From: Metellina segmentata
Lineage: Eukaryota; Arthropoda; Arachnida; Araneae; Tetragnathidae
DNA: 64,000 nt
Reading direction: 5' to 3'
NCBI GenBank assembly: GCA_947359465.1
Contig: OX375877.1
Span: forward strand, 76,210,698 to 76,274,697
Below are positions 1-11,767 of this stretch, piece after piece (the stretch's first letter is position 1; the number at the start of each line of letters is the position of its first letter). The notes under the pieces are model-generated. The model did not search any database, was not told the origin of the DNA, and saw only the letters and a program-made list of their open reading frames with translations. The position numbers were made by a program, and so were the translations under genes.

Positions 1-361
1 AGAATTAGTAGAAGAGGACCTACTTACGATTTCATTACTAAATTCAAAGAAGGGTCTCGATGACCTCTTTTTCTGTACGCGTGGCGTTTCGTGACAGGGC
101 TGCATAATTCTATACTTGGCCATCGCGGTGGCAGCGGTATCGATTTTCTACCCCAAGTTCATGTTTCAAACACAGGGCCATTGTTGCTTTGGAGGATGCG
201 TGCTTGAATGGAATGGCCATTCATCTGCAGTACCTTCAATCTTTGAGACATCGTGGGATGGCCTGGCCTTCATGGGATGGCTCATTCTCTTGAAACGCAG
301 CTGCTTTTTGCATGCGTACAAAAAGAAAGCCTTCATTTGGTCAAAAATCATTACCCTAAAG
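1..361. other. Unassigned flank
   Basis: No recognisable gene or repeat. Open frames of 95 and 61 codons overlap on opposite strands and resemble nothing known. The last eight bases (354-361, ccctaaag) are the left target-site copy of the adjacent hAT element. Confidence 0.5.
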
Positions 362-1104
362 CAGGCATGGGCAACCTTTGGAAAGTTGCGGGCTAAACTT
401 TAGGATATTAATGAAGCCGCGGGCCGTAGATAATAGGTACTTGTAAAAAAGTAATAATGATAAGGTTTATTTTATTTTATATTTTTTTAAGTAGAATGGT
501 AAAGTTACATGAACAGATTAATATCGTATTGATTAAGTATCAGTATTTTATGCCGGTGTACGCCAAAAATCCGAGTATTGTTGATTTGTATCAATCAGTG
601 TTTTTTTAACAATCACATCCGCTAGTAAGGAATGGAATCAAGAAGTGCAAGGCCGTTTCTCGGATACAATCGATGCCGATTTTTCTATAGTTATTATTCC
701 CTATTATCCGTGGAATTGAGTGGCGTGAAGTGTCGCATATAACTTGTCTGGCGGCTTTAAAACCTCGTTTTGATTTAATTTGTCCAAGAAAAGAGGCTCA
801 ACCATCTCATATATCCAATACTAATTTTATTAGTAATAATAACAATATAAGGTAGTATTGAAAATACCTACTTTTACATCAGGTGTGCCGCAAATAATTA
901 AAGATATTTTTGGTGTGCCGGCAACTGTGAAAAAGGTTGTGAAACACTGACCCATGTAGTTCAGGCTTTTATCCCCCCTTCACTGTATTGTTGGCGAGAA
1001 CCGAAAACATTTACTTTTTTTTTCGAGCGGGATTTTAAAATGTACCGCGGGCCGGATCAAATGCCAGGGAGGGCCACATGCGGGCCGGGGGTTGCCCATA
1101 TATG
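362..1104. mobile_element. Non-autonomous hAT element with perfect 8-bp target duplication
   Basis: The left end caggcatgggcaac and the reverse complement of the right end, catatatgggcaac, match at 11 of 14 positions. Both ends continue into GC-rich sequence around gcgggc. The element is flanked by identical ccctaaag copies at 354-361 and 1105-1112. An 8-bp duplication with CA...TG-type ends is the hAT signature. There is no transposase frame, so it would have moved in trans. It contains a second hAT-like end near 949. The boundaries are seen directly; the superfamily is established knowledge. Confidence 0.88.
862..949. mobile_element. hAT-like terminus nested in the hAT element
   Basis: The segment has two gtgtgccg(g/c) motifs and ends in aaaaggttgtgaaacactg, whose reverse complement starts CAGTGTTTCACAACC, a common hAT end. 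A possible partner (cagtgtttttttaac) starts at 596, but the flanking 8-mers (gtatcaat and acccatgt) do not match. It is therefore called a solo or decayed end. Confidence 0.45.
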
Positions 1105-1157
1105 CCCTAAAGTGACGTATCGGGGAAAGGACAGGCAGTGCCTTGGACCACACTCTG

Positions 1158-1612
1158 CTGAGTGTTCACAAAAGATACTGAAAACTGATCACATAGTATT
1201 CAGGTTTCCCACTGACTAAAAGAAACCATAAGAAGGCCTGAATTTTCATTTTAACTTTGAAGGGTCCCAAAAAAAGTAATATTTGTTGTGAAAGTCCTTA
1301 AATTTTTTTTAAAAAAGCCTGAATATTCGTGGCAAATTTGAAACTTGTTTTTACAAGAACACTGCATATTTTATTTCACCTGCATTCAAAAACCAAGCTC
1401 AATGATGCTCGTCCTCGATCAAGTGTCATCCAAGATACGATGTTTAATAAGTTCTCTAAAAATTGATGTTTTTAAAACTGAGCCCTTGAGATGGCATATT
1501 GTCCCATATATAGCGTTTGTAAAAGTTTCTTCACCTGTGCACTCACGGGTTAATTTACTGAAATCTATGGGAAGTAGCCGGTATTTGACGAGGCTGTTCC
1601 AAACACAAGACA
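1158..1612. repeat. AGGCCTT-type hAT-like repeat, copy 1
   Basis: One of three diverged copies (also 12583-12905 and 24235-24507). Shared landmarks are gtgttcaca near the start, aggcctgaa, agtccttaaa, acaagaacactgcatat, cattcaaaaa and ctgtgcactcacggg. The subterminal aggcctt/agtcctt motifs and the CAGTGTTC ends of other copies point to a hAT family. No target duplication was found here. An open frame of 90 codons at 1345-1617 lies within the repeat and is not taken as a gene. Confidence 0.55.
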
Positions 1613-2366
1613 GATAACGTCAAGTGAGACATTCTTGAAGTGCCCCGTAGTTCAAATTGTAATTTTCGGATCCATTTCGGAAGTTTTGTATTTGCAGCAT
1701 GTATCTAAACTCCCTATACAAACTTTAAGGGGAGGTTGATAACTCGAAATTAAGCTGATATCGGGATGTATGCCCGTAAGTGCCACCTGAATATGCTAGA
1801 GGGTGCACTAAGGTGCCGAAAAGACACTGTGCATTTACAGTTTCACATGAAATGCTCTAAATTGAGACCACTAATGCAGCTTGACAGCGTCGCTCCGGAT
1901 TGCTGAAAGTGCAGTTGGCCGTACCAGTAACTAACTTTTACTCCAACTGCCTTGTACGCCCTTTCTCCTGAACAGTGTATGCTAGCAAATGTAGGTAGCG
2001 CTTGCAGATATACATCCCTATGTGTGACCAAGTGTTCTTCCCTTCCCTTTAGTAGACCTGGACCAGTGCAGTCCTATCTCCGTAATGTTAAAATGGTCAC
2101 ATTTTAAGGAACATTTTCTCAGAATGTTTTATGTGTATTGATTAGAATCTTTTTATACAGGTTATGAAAACACTTTTAAACACTTTAACAAAAGGATTTA
2201 AAAAAAACTTAAAATTTGAAGTTTTGAATTTTTTTTTTATTTAACTCCTATTTTATTTATTTATTTATTTATTATTATTTTTTTTTTGAAAAAGGACCAA
2301 TTTTTATACTTTTAACAGTCAAAATGAACTATTCTAAGCATATAGGGGGAAAAAATGCCCGTGTTA

Positions 2367-2397
<31 letters not shown>

Positions 2398-3382
2398 TTG
2401 TGTATATTATATACACTTGTAAACCAAATCTTTTTACATTTGCTTGAATCGACTGAAAAAATGTTCATTTTATAGAAAAAATACACATTTTGAGATTTTG
2501 AAGTTTAAAGAATAAATCGACCTTATACTTCAGGTACGTACAGATAATTTTCAAAAAATTATTTAAAATACTTCTACTCAACGTATCTTTATAAATAATA
2601 TATCATTTTAAACAATATTGTATAATTTTTTTAAATTTATAAAAAAATTAATCGAAATTTTAAAAAGATTTTTTGTTTACTGGTCCATTTGTACAATAAG
2701 TTATGAAGTACCCTGTAAACTTTGAGTTCAGAAAATCGGTGTTGAATGGCCGATTTCGGCCTATAATGCACGATATCACACAGCTACATTTGGCTATTAC
2801 ATCTGTTATGTAATTAAGTTGTTTAACGTGTTCGGTGAGAATTGTCGTCTACAACAATGTAGTATCCCCCTTGTTCTGTGAAAATCATTAGGTTTCATTC
2901 CCAAGCACACCAAAAATACTGTCATAGTGTGAGAAAGGTTCATTTGGGTGAAAACTTATCGAGCAGATGATTACTTTTCCGACTGAGTAACTTTTTTATC
3001 CATAGGCTAGAGTCACGCAATAAAAACAGCAACTTCCCGTTTGCCACTGTTTTCCAGACAGTTTACTCCATCATGATAGCAGCTCAGACTTGTTAGTTCA
3101 AAAAGAGAGGAAATGTGTAGGACAACTTCGGAAGATAAAGCAGTAGAAACACTATTGAATGAGTTAGTTCCTATGTACACTGAAATGCTAGAATAACTAG
3201 TACACCAGTCTAATACTTGGTAGAACTGCAGAAATATACGATGGGACATAGACCTCACACTTTAAACTATGTATTTTGCATAGGCTCGTCTATTTTTCCT
3301 TACTCTACTTTTGTGTTGGTGTTCAACCATAATCTGTATCTCTACTCAAACTGTGATAATTTTGCACCTACTCTACGAGCAG
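1613..3382. other. AT-rich stretch without recognised genes
   Basis: Long A and T runs (about 2190-2300 and 2570-2690) surround an (AT)n tract. Frames of 62 and 81 codons on the minus strand (1843-2031, 3013-3258) show no family resemblance. Confidence 0.5.
2375..2398. repeat. (AT)n microsatellite
   Basis: About twelve uninterrupted AT dinucleotides follow an A run. Confidence 0.9.
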
Positions 3383-3700
3383 CCGCCGACCAACCGGTCT
3401 TGTGGTTAAGCTGTTAGCCTCTGGATATAGAAAGATTCCTGTTTGAACTCGGGTCAGTGCATGGATGTTTGTAAGCGTATGGTGTAGAAGTGGCTGGTGC
3501 ACCTTAAATCTGTCGTAGCCGAGAGTCCTCACGTTGGGTTGGTGTTGAAGTTTGGAGTGTGGGGTACCAGCTCAGGTGTTTCCTCGTCATCGGACCGTGG
3601 TTCAGAACTACGTGGTGTTGTCCTCGGACTTTTCCCTTAAGGGAATGATCCCGGACCGTCGTCAATAGCCCGTTGTGTTGCTCTAGTGCGATGTTAATTT
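3383..3700 (+). mobile_element. SINE-1, near full length
   Basis: The tRNA-like head has an A-box-like tggttaagctgttagcc and a degenerate B-box-like tgtttgaactcgg. The body shared by all copies follows: ctggtgcaccttaaat, cacgttgggttgg, gtttggag, cagctcaggtgtt, cgtggttcagaa, cccttaagggaa, gatcccggaccgtcgtcaat and agcccgttgtgttgctctag. The tail is gtgcgatgttaatttt. Boxes and polarity indicate a tRNA-derived, Pol III-transcribed SINE. The complete copy at 6303-6620 lies on the other strand and has a cleaner B box. Confidence 0.85.
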
Positions 3701-3807
3701 TAAAAAATTACCAAATTGCTACCGGCAGCCTTCAAAACTTGTTCCTTTGCATAGGTGGCGTTCAACGCAAACAATAAAATTAACTTCTATTCGAATTCCT
3801 GAATCTC

Positions 3808-3982
3808 TGATCACGTTGGGTTGGCGTGGAAGTTTGGAGAGTGGGGTGCCAGCTCAGGTGTTGCTTCGTCATCTGACCGTGTTCAAAATTACGAGGTGTT
3901 GTCCTCGGATCTTTCCCTTAAGGGACTGATCCCGGACCGTCGTCAATAGCCCGTTGTGTTGCTCTAGTACGACGTTAACTAA
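3808..3982 (+). mobile_element. SINE-1, 5'-truncated
   Basis: The body begins at cacgttgggttggcg and runs to ctctagtacgacgttaact followed by A-rich sequence. It lacks the tRNA head. It lies about 110 bases downstream of another plus-strand copy with a very similar tail (aaaaaattacc), so it may be a separate insertion or a local duplicate. Confidence 0.85.
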
Positions 3983-5226
3983 AAAATTACCAAATTACCT
4001 GAATCTCTGATGCAACTGCTCGCAAAAATAAACGAAAAACAGTGAGGTATGTAGTCATGTAGCTGCCAGTATTCTTCGAAAGGGCTTGCGTTTTACTTTA
4101 TTTCATCTTGTATCGGGGATGGAGTCGGCGTGTCATTGGATATGTCCACTGCGACAGCAATCTTCGAGTCGTAGGCGACGCAAGTTCGACACTGAGGTCG
4201 CCGTGGCAAAGTGGGTTTGCCCACTGCCCGAACGCGTAACAGGTGGCACATGTTTGCTTTCACTCTTGTAAGTGAATTCTATCTTGGATGTGAATTCTCT
4301 CTTGATTCTCCTTCCTTGAGTGTGTTAATTTACAACGATGTTGTTTGTAGCCAAATACGGCCCTCGTCTCCCTGGCGTAAAACCCAAACAACCGCCACAG
4401 CTGACGTAGTACGTGCAAGTTTCATTTGAGACAGAGAGGGGGGGGGGGGATATCCCTTCGCCTACCCAGTCGCAAACTCGAGAATATATTTTTCTGTTTT
4501 GCAATTTTTAAATAAGTATTCTCTCTGTTTTGTATTTTTGACAAATCTTTATGTTTCATGCTCTGATATTTTTAATGTCAAGCGAGAAAATTAGTTTTGC
4601 CGCTTTCGTTATGTCCGACTCCTAATTGTATCACTTACTAAATTCTATCATCTATCTAAATTATTTACCTTTTTCAAAGTGCATTGTCACAACCTTTAAC
4701 TTTCTTCCCTCATTCTTAAGTTTACAACCATTAAATTCTCTATTAATTCTGATGTGGAGCTTCGCAGTTTTCTGCAAGGTACTCCGTAATTGATACGTTC
4801 TTTCCGTTCCGTTATATCTTTTGTTGGGTGTTTTGTTTCAAGAGTGTGGCTTGCATATCATGTCAGAGTCAGCCTTAAACTCTTTTTTGTTTGGCTTGGT
4901 GGTCTGGGTCATAATTAAATAGATGGACCTCTCCAATATCCACATGCCTTTTCACCGTAGTCGCAGCTAAGGAAAAGTGCTATTCAGCATATTTTTTGAA
5001 ATGCGCACTGACCACATGGTGAAGGTTCTGCCTTTGTTTCATGCACTACTGAATTAATTATCGACCCTCATTTCGACCCACGGGATCTATTAAGCGGGCT
5101 CCCCTCTTGCATAATTCCACACCTCGCTTGAAACATCTGCTCCTCTTGTGTCGTTTGCTTAATAGCAGCAGTTTCCGGTGGTGTTGGATTCGACGGGAAA
5201 GGTTTCCGGAATTCGGCTGTCGGCTC
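3983..5226. other. No recognised gene; contains a G12 tract
   Basis: Open frames of 61 and 72 codons (4086-4271, 4211-4429) lie in a slightly GC-richer patch without a known motif. An uninterrupted run of twelve G occupies 4438-4449. The rest is unique AT-rich sequence. Confidence 0.5.
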
Positions 5227-5602
5227 CAATGATGGGCTGTTATTTGGATTGCAGTTTAAATAACAGTTTTGTAAAATAACAGCAACTATGTTATCAAATA
5301 TATTAACAGTTACGTTTTCATTTTATTGAGATTCGGTGAAGCGATTTTTGTCAAATCCACCTCAAAAAGAAAATGAAATTACCAAAACAAATTAATCACA
5401 AAACAAAATTATAAAAGCACTAATTTTTTACTAATTATTACGAGATGGTAAATTTTCCCAGCAAATGTCACAATTTCTTGAAGTTAATAATCGCTTAATT
5501 TAGTTGCTGACTGAAACAAAACTTTTATATTAACTATTGGATCGTAAACTAACAATAATACTTTGCACTGTTATCGAAAAATCACAGATTGCTCATCTCT
5601 AC
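5227..5602. mobile_element. AACAGTT-type hAT-like MITE
   Basis: The left end reads gatgggctgttattt and the right end gctcatctcta, with many interior aacagtt/ttaacagt motifs in both orientations. The flanks carry gtcggctc and tcgggctc, which could be a decayed 8-bp duplication. A related element starts at 10488 with the same gatgggctgttattt. No coding sequence is present. Confidence 0.5.
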
Positions 5603-6235
5603 TCGGGCTCATTTCCCTGAGAACAGAGAACGGAAAGTCATTGCTTTCAAAAAAGTTTCGAGAGAGATCGACGAAGTGTTTTCCTCTTTCTTAGTAGAAG
5701 GCGTGGGAAAGCATTAAAACGGTCGATTGTGTCTCAGAATGTTGTTCTATCTTCGACAAACGAGTACGTTTAAGAGTAGCCATTTTATTTTAAGAGTTTT
5801 TTACAGCTATCTTGTGCTGAGAAATGATATTAGGTCGGCTCATGTCACTGACTCGAGTGACCTGAGACGAAAAGAATCCCCACGGACGAAAAGAATTTCT
5901 CGTTGAAGTAATTTATTTTAGAAGTTGTTTTTGTATGACTGTGGCAATAGATATAACTGGCGCGATTCTTATAACGGTAGAACTGCTGTAACGTCAATCT
6001 AAAGGATAATCGAGAGTTTTTAATAAAGGATATGTGTGTAGTTGTTTAAACCTTTTTTTTTTACAACGGCTATAGATATAACTGAAGCAATTCTTATAGC
6101 TTTCAAGGTACAACTGCTAACCGAATCTAAATCCTTTATTGGCGAAATTCTTGACTCACACTGGCCGTAGTCTAAATACTTTCTTGGCGCGATCAAGGTA
6201 CAACTGCTGTAGCGGCCGAAAGGATAACTTTATTT
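5603..6235. other. Unassigned, weak local repeats
   Basis: The motifs gatataactg(g/a) and ggtacaactgct recur around 5950, 6070, 6110 and 6200, suggesting a decayed tandem or dispersed repeat. No gene is visible. Confidence 0.4.
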
Positions 6236-6280
6236 TAGCCCCTTGTGTTGCTCTAGTGCGACGTTAATTAAAAAGTACCA
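6236..6280 (+). mobile_element. SINE-1 3' fragment
   Basis: Only ccccttgtgttgctctag followed by tgcgacgttaattaaaaag remains, the terminal piece of the SINE-1 body and tail. Confidence 0.75.
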
Positions 6281-6302
6281 ACAACTTTATTTAAACTTTA
6301 TT

Positions 6303-6620
6303 TAATTTACTAGAGCAACACAACGGGCTATTGACGACGGTCCGGGATCAATTCCCTTCGGGAAATATCCGAGGACAACACCTCGTAATTTTAAACCACG
6401 GTCAGATGACGAGGCAACACCTGAGCTGGGCACCCCACTCTCCAAACTTTCACACCAACCCAACGTGAGGACTTTCGGCCACGACTCTGATTTAAGGTGC
6501 ACCAGCCGCCTCTACACCATACGTTTACAAATTTCCATGCACTGACCCGGATTCGAACCAGGAACCTTCCAATCTGGAGGCTAACACCATATCCACCAGA
6601 CTGGTTTTCGGCTTTGTACC
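6303..6620 (-). mobile_element. SINE-1, near full length, minus strand
   Basis: Read on the minus strand, the head contains a canonical B box, ggttcgaatcc, after an A-box-like stretch (ggtgttagcctccag). The standard body and gttgtgttgctctag follow. It faces the fragment at 6236-6280, about 23 bases away. The 66-codon frame at 6302-6502 is an artefact of the repeat. Confidence 0.87.
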
Positions 6621-7870
6621 GGCCGTATTCAAGAGGTTAACTACTCACTAACTGCGTTCTTTTAATAACTTCCTGGTGAAAGTAGGTTAATGTATTAAAA
6701 AAGGATTCAAAGCTTTAAAAAAAAAGTTTAATAGTATTAAAATGAAATTGGTGTTAACTTTTCGAATGTAAATTGGGGTTTCTTAAACTGCCAATGTTAC
6801 TTTTTTTTTTTAATTTAGATTTTATTTGAAAAATTGTATTAAAAATAATTTATTACTCCTACTTTCATTTTCGGTGATTTTTTTTTGGAAAATACACCAT
6901 AGGTCAACGAAAATTTTGACATCCCTGTTTTTAAGCCATATACACAGACGGACAAATAGTTTTCGGATTTTTTTTTTGTTAGAAAAAAAAAAAATTTCCC
7001 GATGGACGCCAATTTTGAAGTTTTGGCTCCAGAAAAGCTTCACATCTCAATCTGTGATTACTGTGTATGGATCATCATGTGAAAACACCATTTAAGTATT
7101 TAGTTTTTTAATGTTATGGTTTTTCCAATATCTTAACGTCTGTTTCATAATTAGCACATTTTGTGTCTCAGCGCATTTTTCATTTTTATCTGAACTACAA
7201 TATGGTTTTTTTTGCTACTATATTAAAAAGGAATTTATGCAATTCACAAGTACTTTGGCTGTGGCAACCATGATTATACCAATGGTAAGTTCAAACGAAT
7301 AGGAATGAACCCCCTCACGTTACATAGTGCTATAATATACTTGATATTCACTTCAGAATTCAACTGTGTAATTATTTCGATGAAAATTTCACGATAAGGT
7401 TAGAATAAGAAGTCGTGGATTGGTACTTAAGATTTCCTACTTTCCGCAATATCGACAGATTTAGCTCATTCATTCCAAATCCCAGCGGGAAATGAGAAAA
7501 ATCAGAACCTGTACTAAAAAACGTGCGTTAAGGATAATCTATCATCTCAATTCAGCTCCAAGTGTTACTTTTACGGCATCGTAAAAAACGTCTCGTGTAC
7601 TCAGCTAAGTCCCGTCATCCAACTTAATAACACAAGACGAGCCATTAAGTTTTTTTTTTTGTATGGTTAGGCTGAGTCAGATTATCTACTCCACCCACCC
7701 ATGGGGCTCGTAGAATATTTTACTTTTTCCCTTGGTAACAAAGATCGTGTTTCGTACATTCACGTTTGAAAAAGATGATAATTCAATTTGGATGCTGTGT
7801 AAGTGAAAATATCCTTCTTTTCTGCAGCTTTAAACGATGATAGAAATTTTTTTTTATGACCTCTCTCATT
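6621..7870. other. AT-rich, no recognised gene
   Basis: Overlapping frames on both strands at 6822-7095 consist mainly of poly-T/poly-A runs. The bases at 7865-7870 (ctcatt) match the right flank of the next element. Confidence 0.5.
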
Positions 7871-8633
7871 GGATCGATATGCAAATATGTGACCTGAAAT
7901 ATGCATTACAAAATCCCAAAATATGCACTAAAACCCCAAAATATGAAAAATGGCGAAATTGCAACAAAAAATATTAATTCCTTCAAAAAGGGTAGTGAGG
8001 AGGATAAAGTGAAAATGAGCCTCACTTTCATTCAATTAATTCACAATTACAGATAAAAATAACTAAAAAATACACAAAACAACAAATATACAAAATAACA
8101 AATATATATATTATTACATGATTGAAATATGAACACTTAAAAAGTCCTCAGGGACGTAACTGGGGATGTACGAAAAATTAAATTGCTACAAATGAATCTA
8201 TTTACCTTTGAAATTAAGTTTTTAACATCTAAAAAAGTTGAATTAAAAAAATTTGGAATAGTGTAATTAATGTGCGGTGACGATAACAGGTGTTGTCGGG
8301 GAGGGTTTTGGTTTGCTAGGTAAAGGTCTGTCCAACCAAACCAAATGCGCTTAGCTTCTGAAAATCTTCAGAAGCTAAACAACGTCAAAACAACGAAGTT
8401 TTTTGCAAAAATGTTTCAAAATAGAGAAAACCAGATATGCAAAATAGGCCAGATATGCACAAAACATACAAAAAACCCAAATATGCAAAATGATCCCAAA
8501 TATGCAAAAACATCCAAAATAAATTCAAGGTTTTTTTTGTTGTTGCAAATTGCTAAAAAACACTCAAAACGGATTTCTATTTACATTAGGGACTTAAAAA
8601 AAGATATGAAAAATATGCAAAATCCGAGCTCTA
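7871..8633. mobile_element. AATATGCA-rich hAT-like element
   Basis: Copies of aatatgca and related heptamers cluster at both ends (7880-7975 and 8440-8625). The right terminus aatccgagctcta is followed by ctcattac; ctcatt also precedes the left end, so six bases of an 8-bp duplication may survive with the left tip lost. A perfect 12-bp hairpin lies at 8351-8378 (ttagcttctgaa, loop aatc). The 103-codon frame at 8345-8656 runs through the repeats and is not a gene. Confidence 0.6.
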
Positions 8634-9483
8634 CTCATTACATACAGTTGTCGTAGCCTGGTCCAATATGAGCCATGCGCCAGAAAGCTCAAACCAACCA
8701 TTATATGCATTTACTTCACGATATATCGCGCTCCTAGGGGAACAGAAAAAAAGCTCGGTGTAGCAACGGTCGATAAAAACGCAAGATGCTCGCAAATTGT
8801 ACATAAAATTTCACATTCTGAATTAAAACCAAGCAAATATACATGTTTGACACAAAATCAATGCGGGCCATCATTTTCAAACAAATATTTAGAAGGCACG
8901 CCTATTTATGTTCAGATGCACGAATGTTACCGAAATCATTGCGGTTACGTAATTAAACACGTGATGAATTCATTTGTTTTGTTTACCCACTTCTCAATGC
9001 CAACAAAGTGTCCAGTATGAGTCAACTTGTATCTGGTGTCAGCATTGAATGGGAGCGTTGCGTATTGATTTATCAATGACCTCACTTCTAACGTTTGCAA
9101 ACAGCAATTGTAAATATATGCGTATTCTAATTGATTTGATGTCGTGATTCTGTACTTTTCCATCGTGAACACGAGACGAGTCAGTGATGGTGTGAAATTT
9201 CTTGAAACTAAGGGGATTTCACGGATTCAATGTTTTCGATATACCTTTTCAATAGGAATGCATTAAATACATTAAATTTTATGATGACTTTCAGATATGT
9301 CTATCGTCTATATGCATTTTTCATGTGTAATGAATGAAACTTCGGTATATGCTGATTAAATTAGCTTCTGTATATCTTTGATTATTTTTGCACCATTGAT
9401 TGTGTGAAAGCATTTTTTGATTGATTTTAACATTTAAAATATTTTGGTGATGGCTTTACCGCGTGAGCCCTTCCTTGAATGTA
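8634..9483. other. Unassigned
   Basis: A minus-strand frame of 75 codons (8945-9172) begins with ATG but has no known motif and no visible splice support. The remainder is unique AT-rich DNA. Confidence 0.45.
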
Positions 9484-9540
9484 TAGTTTCCCAAACCTTT
9501 TCAGCTCAACGCCCCTTTTTGAGCGCCCCCCTCTGAAAAA
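9484..9540. mobile_element. Solo hAT-like terminus
   Basis: tagtttcccaaaccttttc followed by agctcaacgcccc resembles the CAG(T/G)GGTTCCCAAACCTTTT type of hAT end. Its partner is not seen. A Helitron-like element starts four bases further on and may have interrupted it. Confidence 0.45.
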
Positions 9541-9543
9541 CTA

Positions 9544-10392
9544 TCTATCTATATATATAAAACACTAACATACGTGGACCCGAAATCGACGTTATTTGTG
9601 TATCGTCGAATGGCAACAATCAACGTAAATAAAAAAACCCAGATATTTTGAATTCTTGCTGTTTTTAAACAGCCGAGGTCAATTTCTATGCAAAGTAAGG
9701 AATTAAATTGTAAAAATTTATGTTTGAACTGACTTCTTATTTCTTCCTTTGATGTAAAAGTAATTTAAACGTAATTTTGCTACCCGGTATCTGGCCACTT
9801 CAGAATTAATGTTTGCTTTTTTAATTTGATTTAGAATTCCGTGTTTGCGTATTTGAGTTGACTGCGAGATGTTGTGGACATATTTGAGGATTCCCAAGTA
9901 TTATAAATATGTATTTTTTTTGTTAATAAATCATTATTGTCTTTGTCAATATCGTTGAAAAGTCTTTTGTCGCATTATTCTATTTCACAATATATTCAGG
10001 AAATCGAAATTCAACACGTTTGAATAGATACGTACGTATTTTTTTCTTCGGAATTTTGCATTTTTTCAAGGATTGGAATTTTATTTTTGTTTGCATTATG
10101 TGTTCTGGTATATTACCTATTGTAGAAATATTATTTAGGAGTTAGATTTTAATGATTTGTCTATTTCCTGCAAAATATCACTAGACATGTATAATTTTGT
10201 AGCGGTATATGTATATTTCGACCAACTTTCCTTAAATATTTGATTGAATACGCTCGCAATGATTTGAAGAATTGTTTCATAAAAATAAATAAAATATACA
10301 AATCAAAACATGCTTGATTACGGTGCCTAAAAAAGTTTAAAAAAAAAGCACTATTACACACCGCCGAGCGCTAGCCGGCGCAGCACGGCTAG
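9544..10392 (+). mobile_element. Helitron-like element
   Basis: The 5' end TCTATCTATATATATAAAAC is preceded by A. The 3' end ...cagcacggCTAG is followed by T, which is the A|TC...CTAG|T arrangement of Helitrons. Just upstream of the end is a GC-rich hairpin (cgccg...cggcg, 10364-10382). The first ~60 bases match the element starting at 28153 (acgtgg(c)acccgaaa, gacgttattt). There is no Rep/helicase frame, so it is non-autonomous. Confidence 0.68.
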
Positions 10393-10487
10393 TCTCAACT
10401 AATACAGTCCAAAATCCGGATTCCCTCGACCATTCCGGATTTCGCATTATTTGCATTTTTTGTCTAAAAACCCGAGAGCTACAGATG

Positions 10488-10855
10488 GGCTGTTATTTCA
10501 ACAGTAGTTTTTCTGTCTTATTCCAAAATAACAGATAGTAACTACTATCGAAAATTGTATCACTTTCCAATCAATCAATGCCATTGAGGTAGCAGGACAG
10601 TATCTAAATCGAATAAAATTTGAAATTAGAACATTAAATTTCTAAAAATATTTGACAAAAATACGAGTTAGAAATTCCTAGTCAACAGTTAGTTAAAACT
10701 GTAAAAGGGGGGGGGACGTCGAAATCAATTTCGAACTGTTAAACGTCATTGCTGTTAACAAAACAGTCAATATATAAAAGTGACTGTTGATCGCAATTTA
10801 GCAATAAAGTTTTTCACGGTTATAGTAAAATAGCACTTTTGCCAATCTACCTAGA
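10488..10855. mobile_element. AACAGTT-type hAT-like MITE, second copy
   Basis: It starts with acagatgggctgttattt, as at 5227, and carries interior aacag/actgtt motifs. The right end is near aatagcacttttgccaatc. No convincing target duplication was found. It holds a G9 tract at 10707-10715. Confidence 0.4.
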
Positions 10856-11281
10856 TCTCGATCAGATATACAAGTCTTGCCTGAATCCGAATGGTTTCGG
10901 ACTTCTTGGAATCGCTGCAGCTGAAAATTTTGTTGCATTTGTTCGGGGCGCACCAGTCTGGGAGCAGATGTTGTCTGTGACCCTAGCGAAGGGGCCCAGG
11001 TGGATTCCGTAACAAAGGGAACGGGCCTCAGCTCACAGCCCGCTTTGGGGTTGAACGCAGAGGCGCCAAGGTTTCACCATCTCCGCGGAGGGTTAAACCC
11101 ATAAAAAAGTACAACAAATAAAGAAGAACCAAGGTTGCGGTGATGATGGGGGTGGTATGCTGTGCGGATCGTTTTACGACTCTTCCTGGATGGATCTCCA
11201 TTACTTTCGACGTTTTATGACGCGTGAAAGGAGTCCTCTTTGATGGACATATCTGGGAAGCTGAGGAACTATAGTCTACAG
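10856..11281 (+). other. GC-rich stretch, possible LINE 3' end
   Basis: More GC-rich than its surroundings. It contains ctcagctcacagcccgctt and gcggagggttaaaccc, then an A-rich run with aataaagaagaac near 11119. That layout would suit the 3' end of an I/R1-type LINE, but no conserved zinc-knuckle or reverse-transcriptase motif could be read. The final eight bases (11274-11281, gtctacag) are the hAT target copy. Confidence 0.3.
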
Positions 11282-11759
11282 CAGGGGTAGCCAACCTTTT
11301 ACATACCATGCGCCAATTTTTTTTTCACATCCAGTTCCGATGCGCCATACAACTCACGCAAATTTTTTACCTTATGTTTATGGTCCTGCCATATCCTTAA
11401 TAACTTTTTTAATAAAAGTATGTTTATAGACATAATTAACATTTGTAAATGCTTTAACTATTGTACGTAAAACAATGTCTATTACAGCACATAAACATTA
11501 TCATTAATAAGACTTTTGAGCCTGTTTGGATATCGCTAGTCTTTCAATGTTTGATGTAAAGTTGTTACTGAGAGCAACAGAGATTTTTTCAAATTTGTAT
11601 CATTCATTCGCTACCTCGTTTTCCTTTTAATGAATTTCATGGATGAAAATGCTTGTTCATTTGTAATCAAAGAATATGTAGGCGCAAGGATGCAATGCGC
11701 CACTTGTAATCATCCAATGTGCCAAGTTTGGCGCATGCGCCACAGGTTGGCCACCCCTG
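11282..11759. mobile_element. hAT MITE with perfect 8-bp duplication
   Basis: The left end CAGGGGTAGCCAACCT and the reverse complement of the right end CAGGGGTGGCCAACCT differ at one base. The subterminal motif atgcgcca recurs near both ends. The target duplication gtctacag is present at 11274-11281 and 11760-11767. At 478 bp with no transposase frame, it is a non-autonomous hAT. Confidence 0.95.
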
Positions 11760-11767
11760 GTCTACAG

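Noticed and set aside
596..949. Complete hAT element nested in 362-1104
   Set aside because: The tips are plausible (cagtgttt / aaacactg) but the flanking 8-mers gtatcaat and acccatgt do not match. Only the right end is reported.
8345..8656. 103-codon frame
   Set aside because: It spans AATATGCA repeats and a hairpin of a hAT-like element; low-complexity product.
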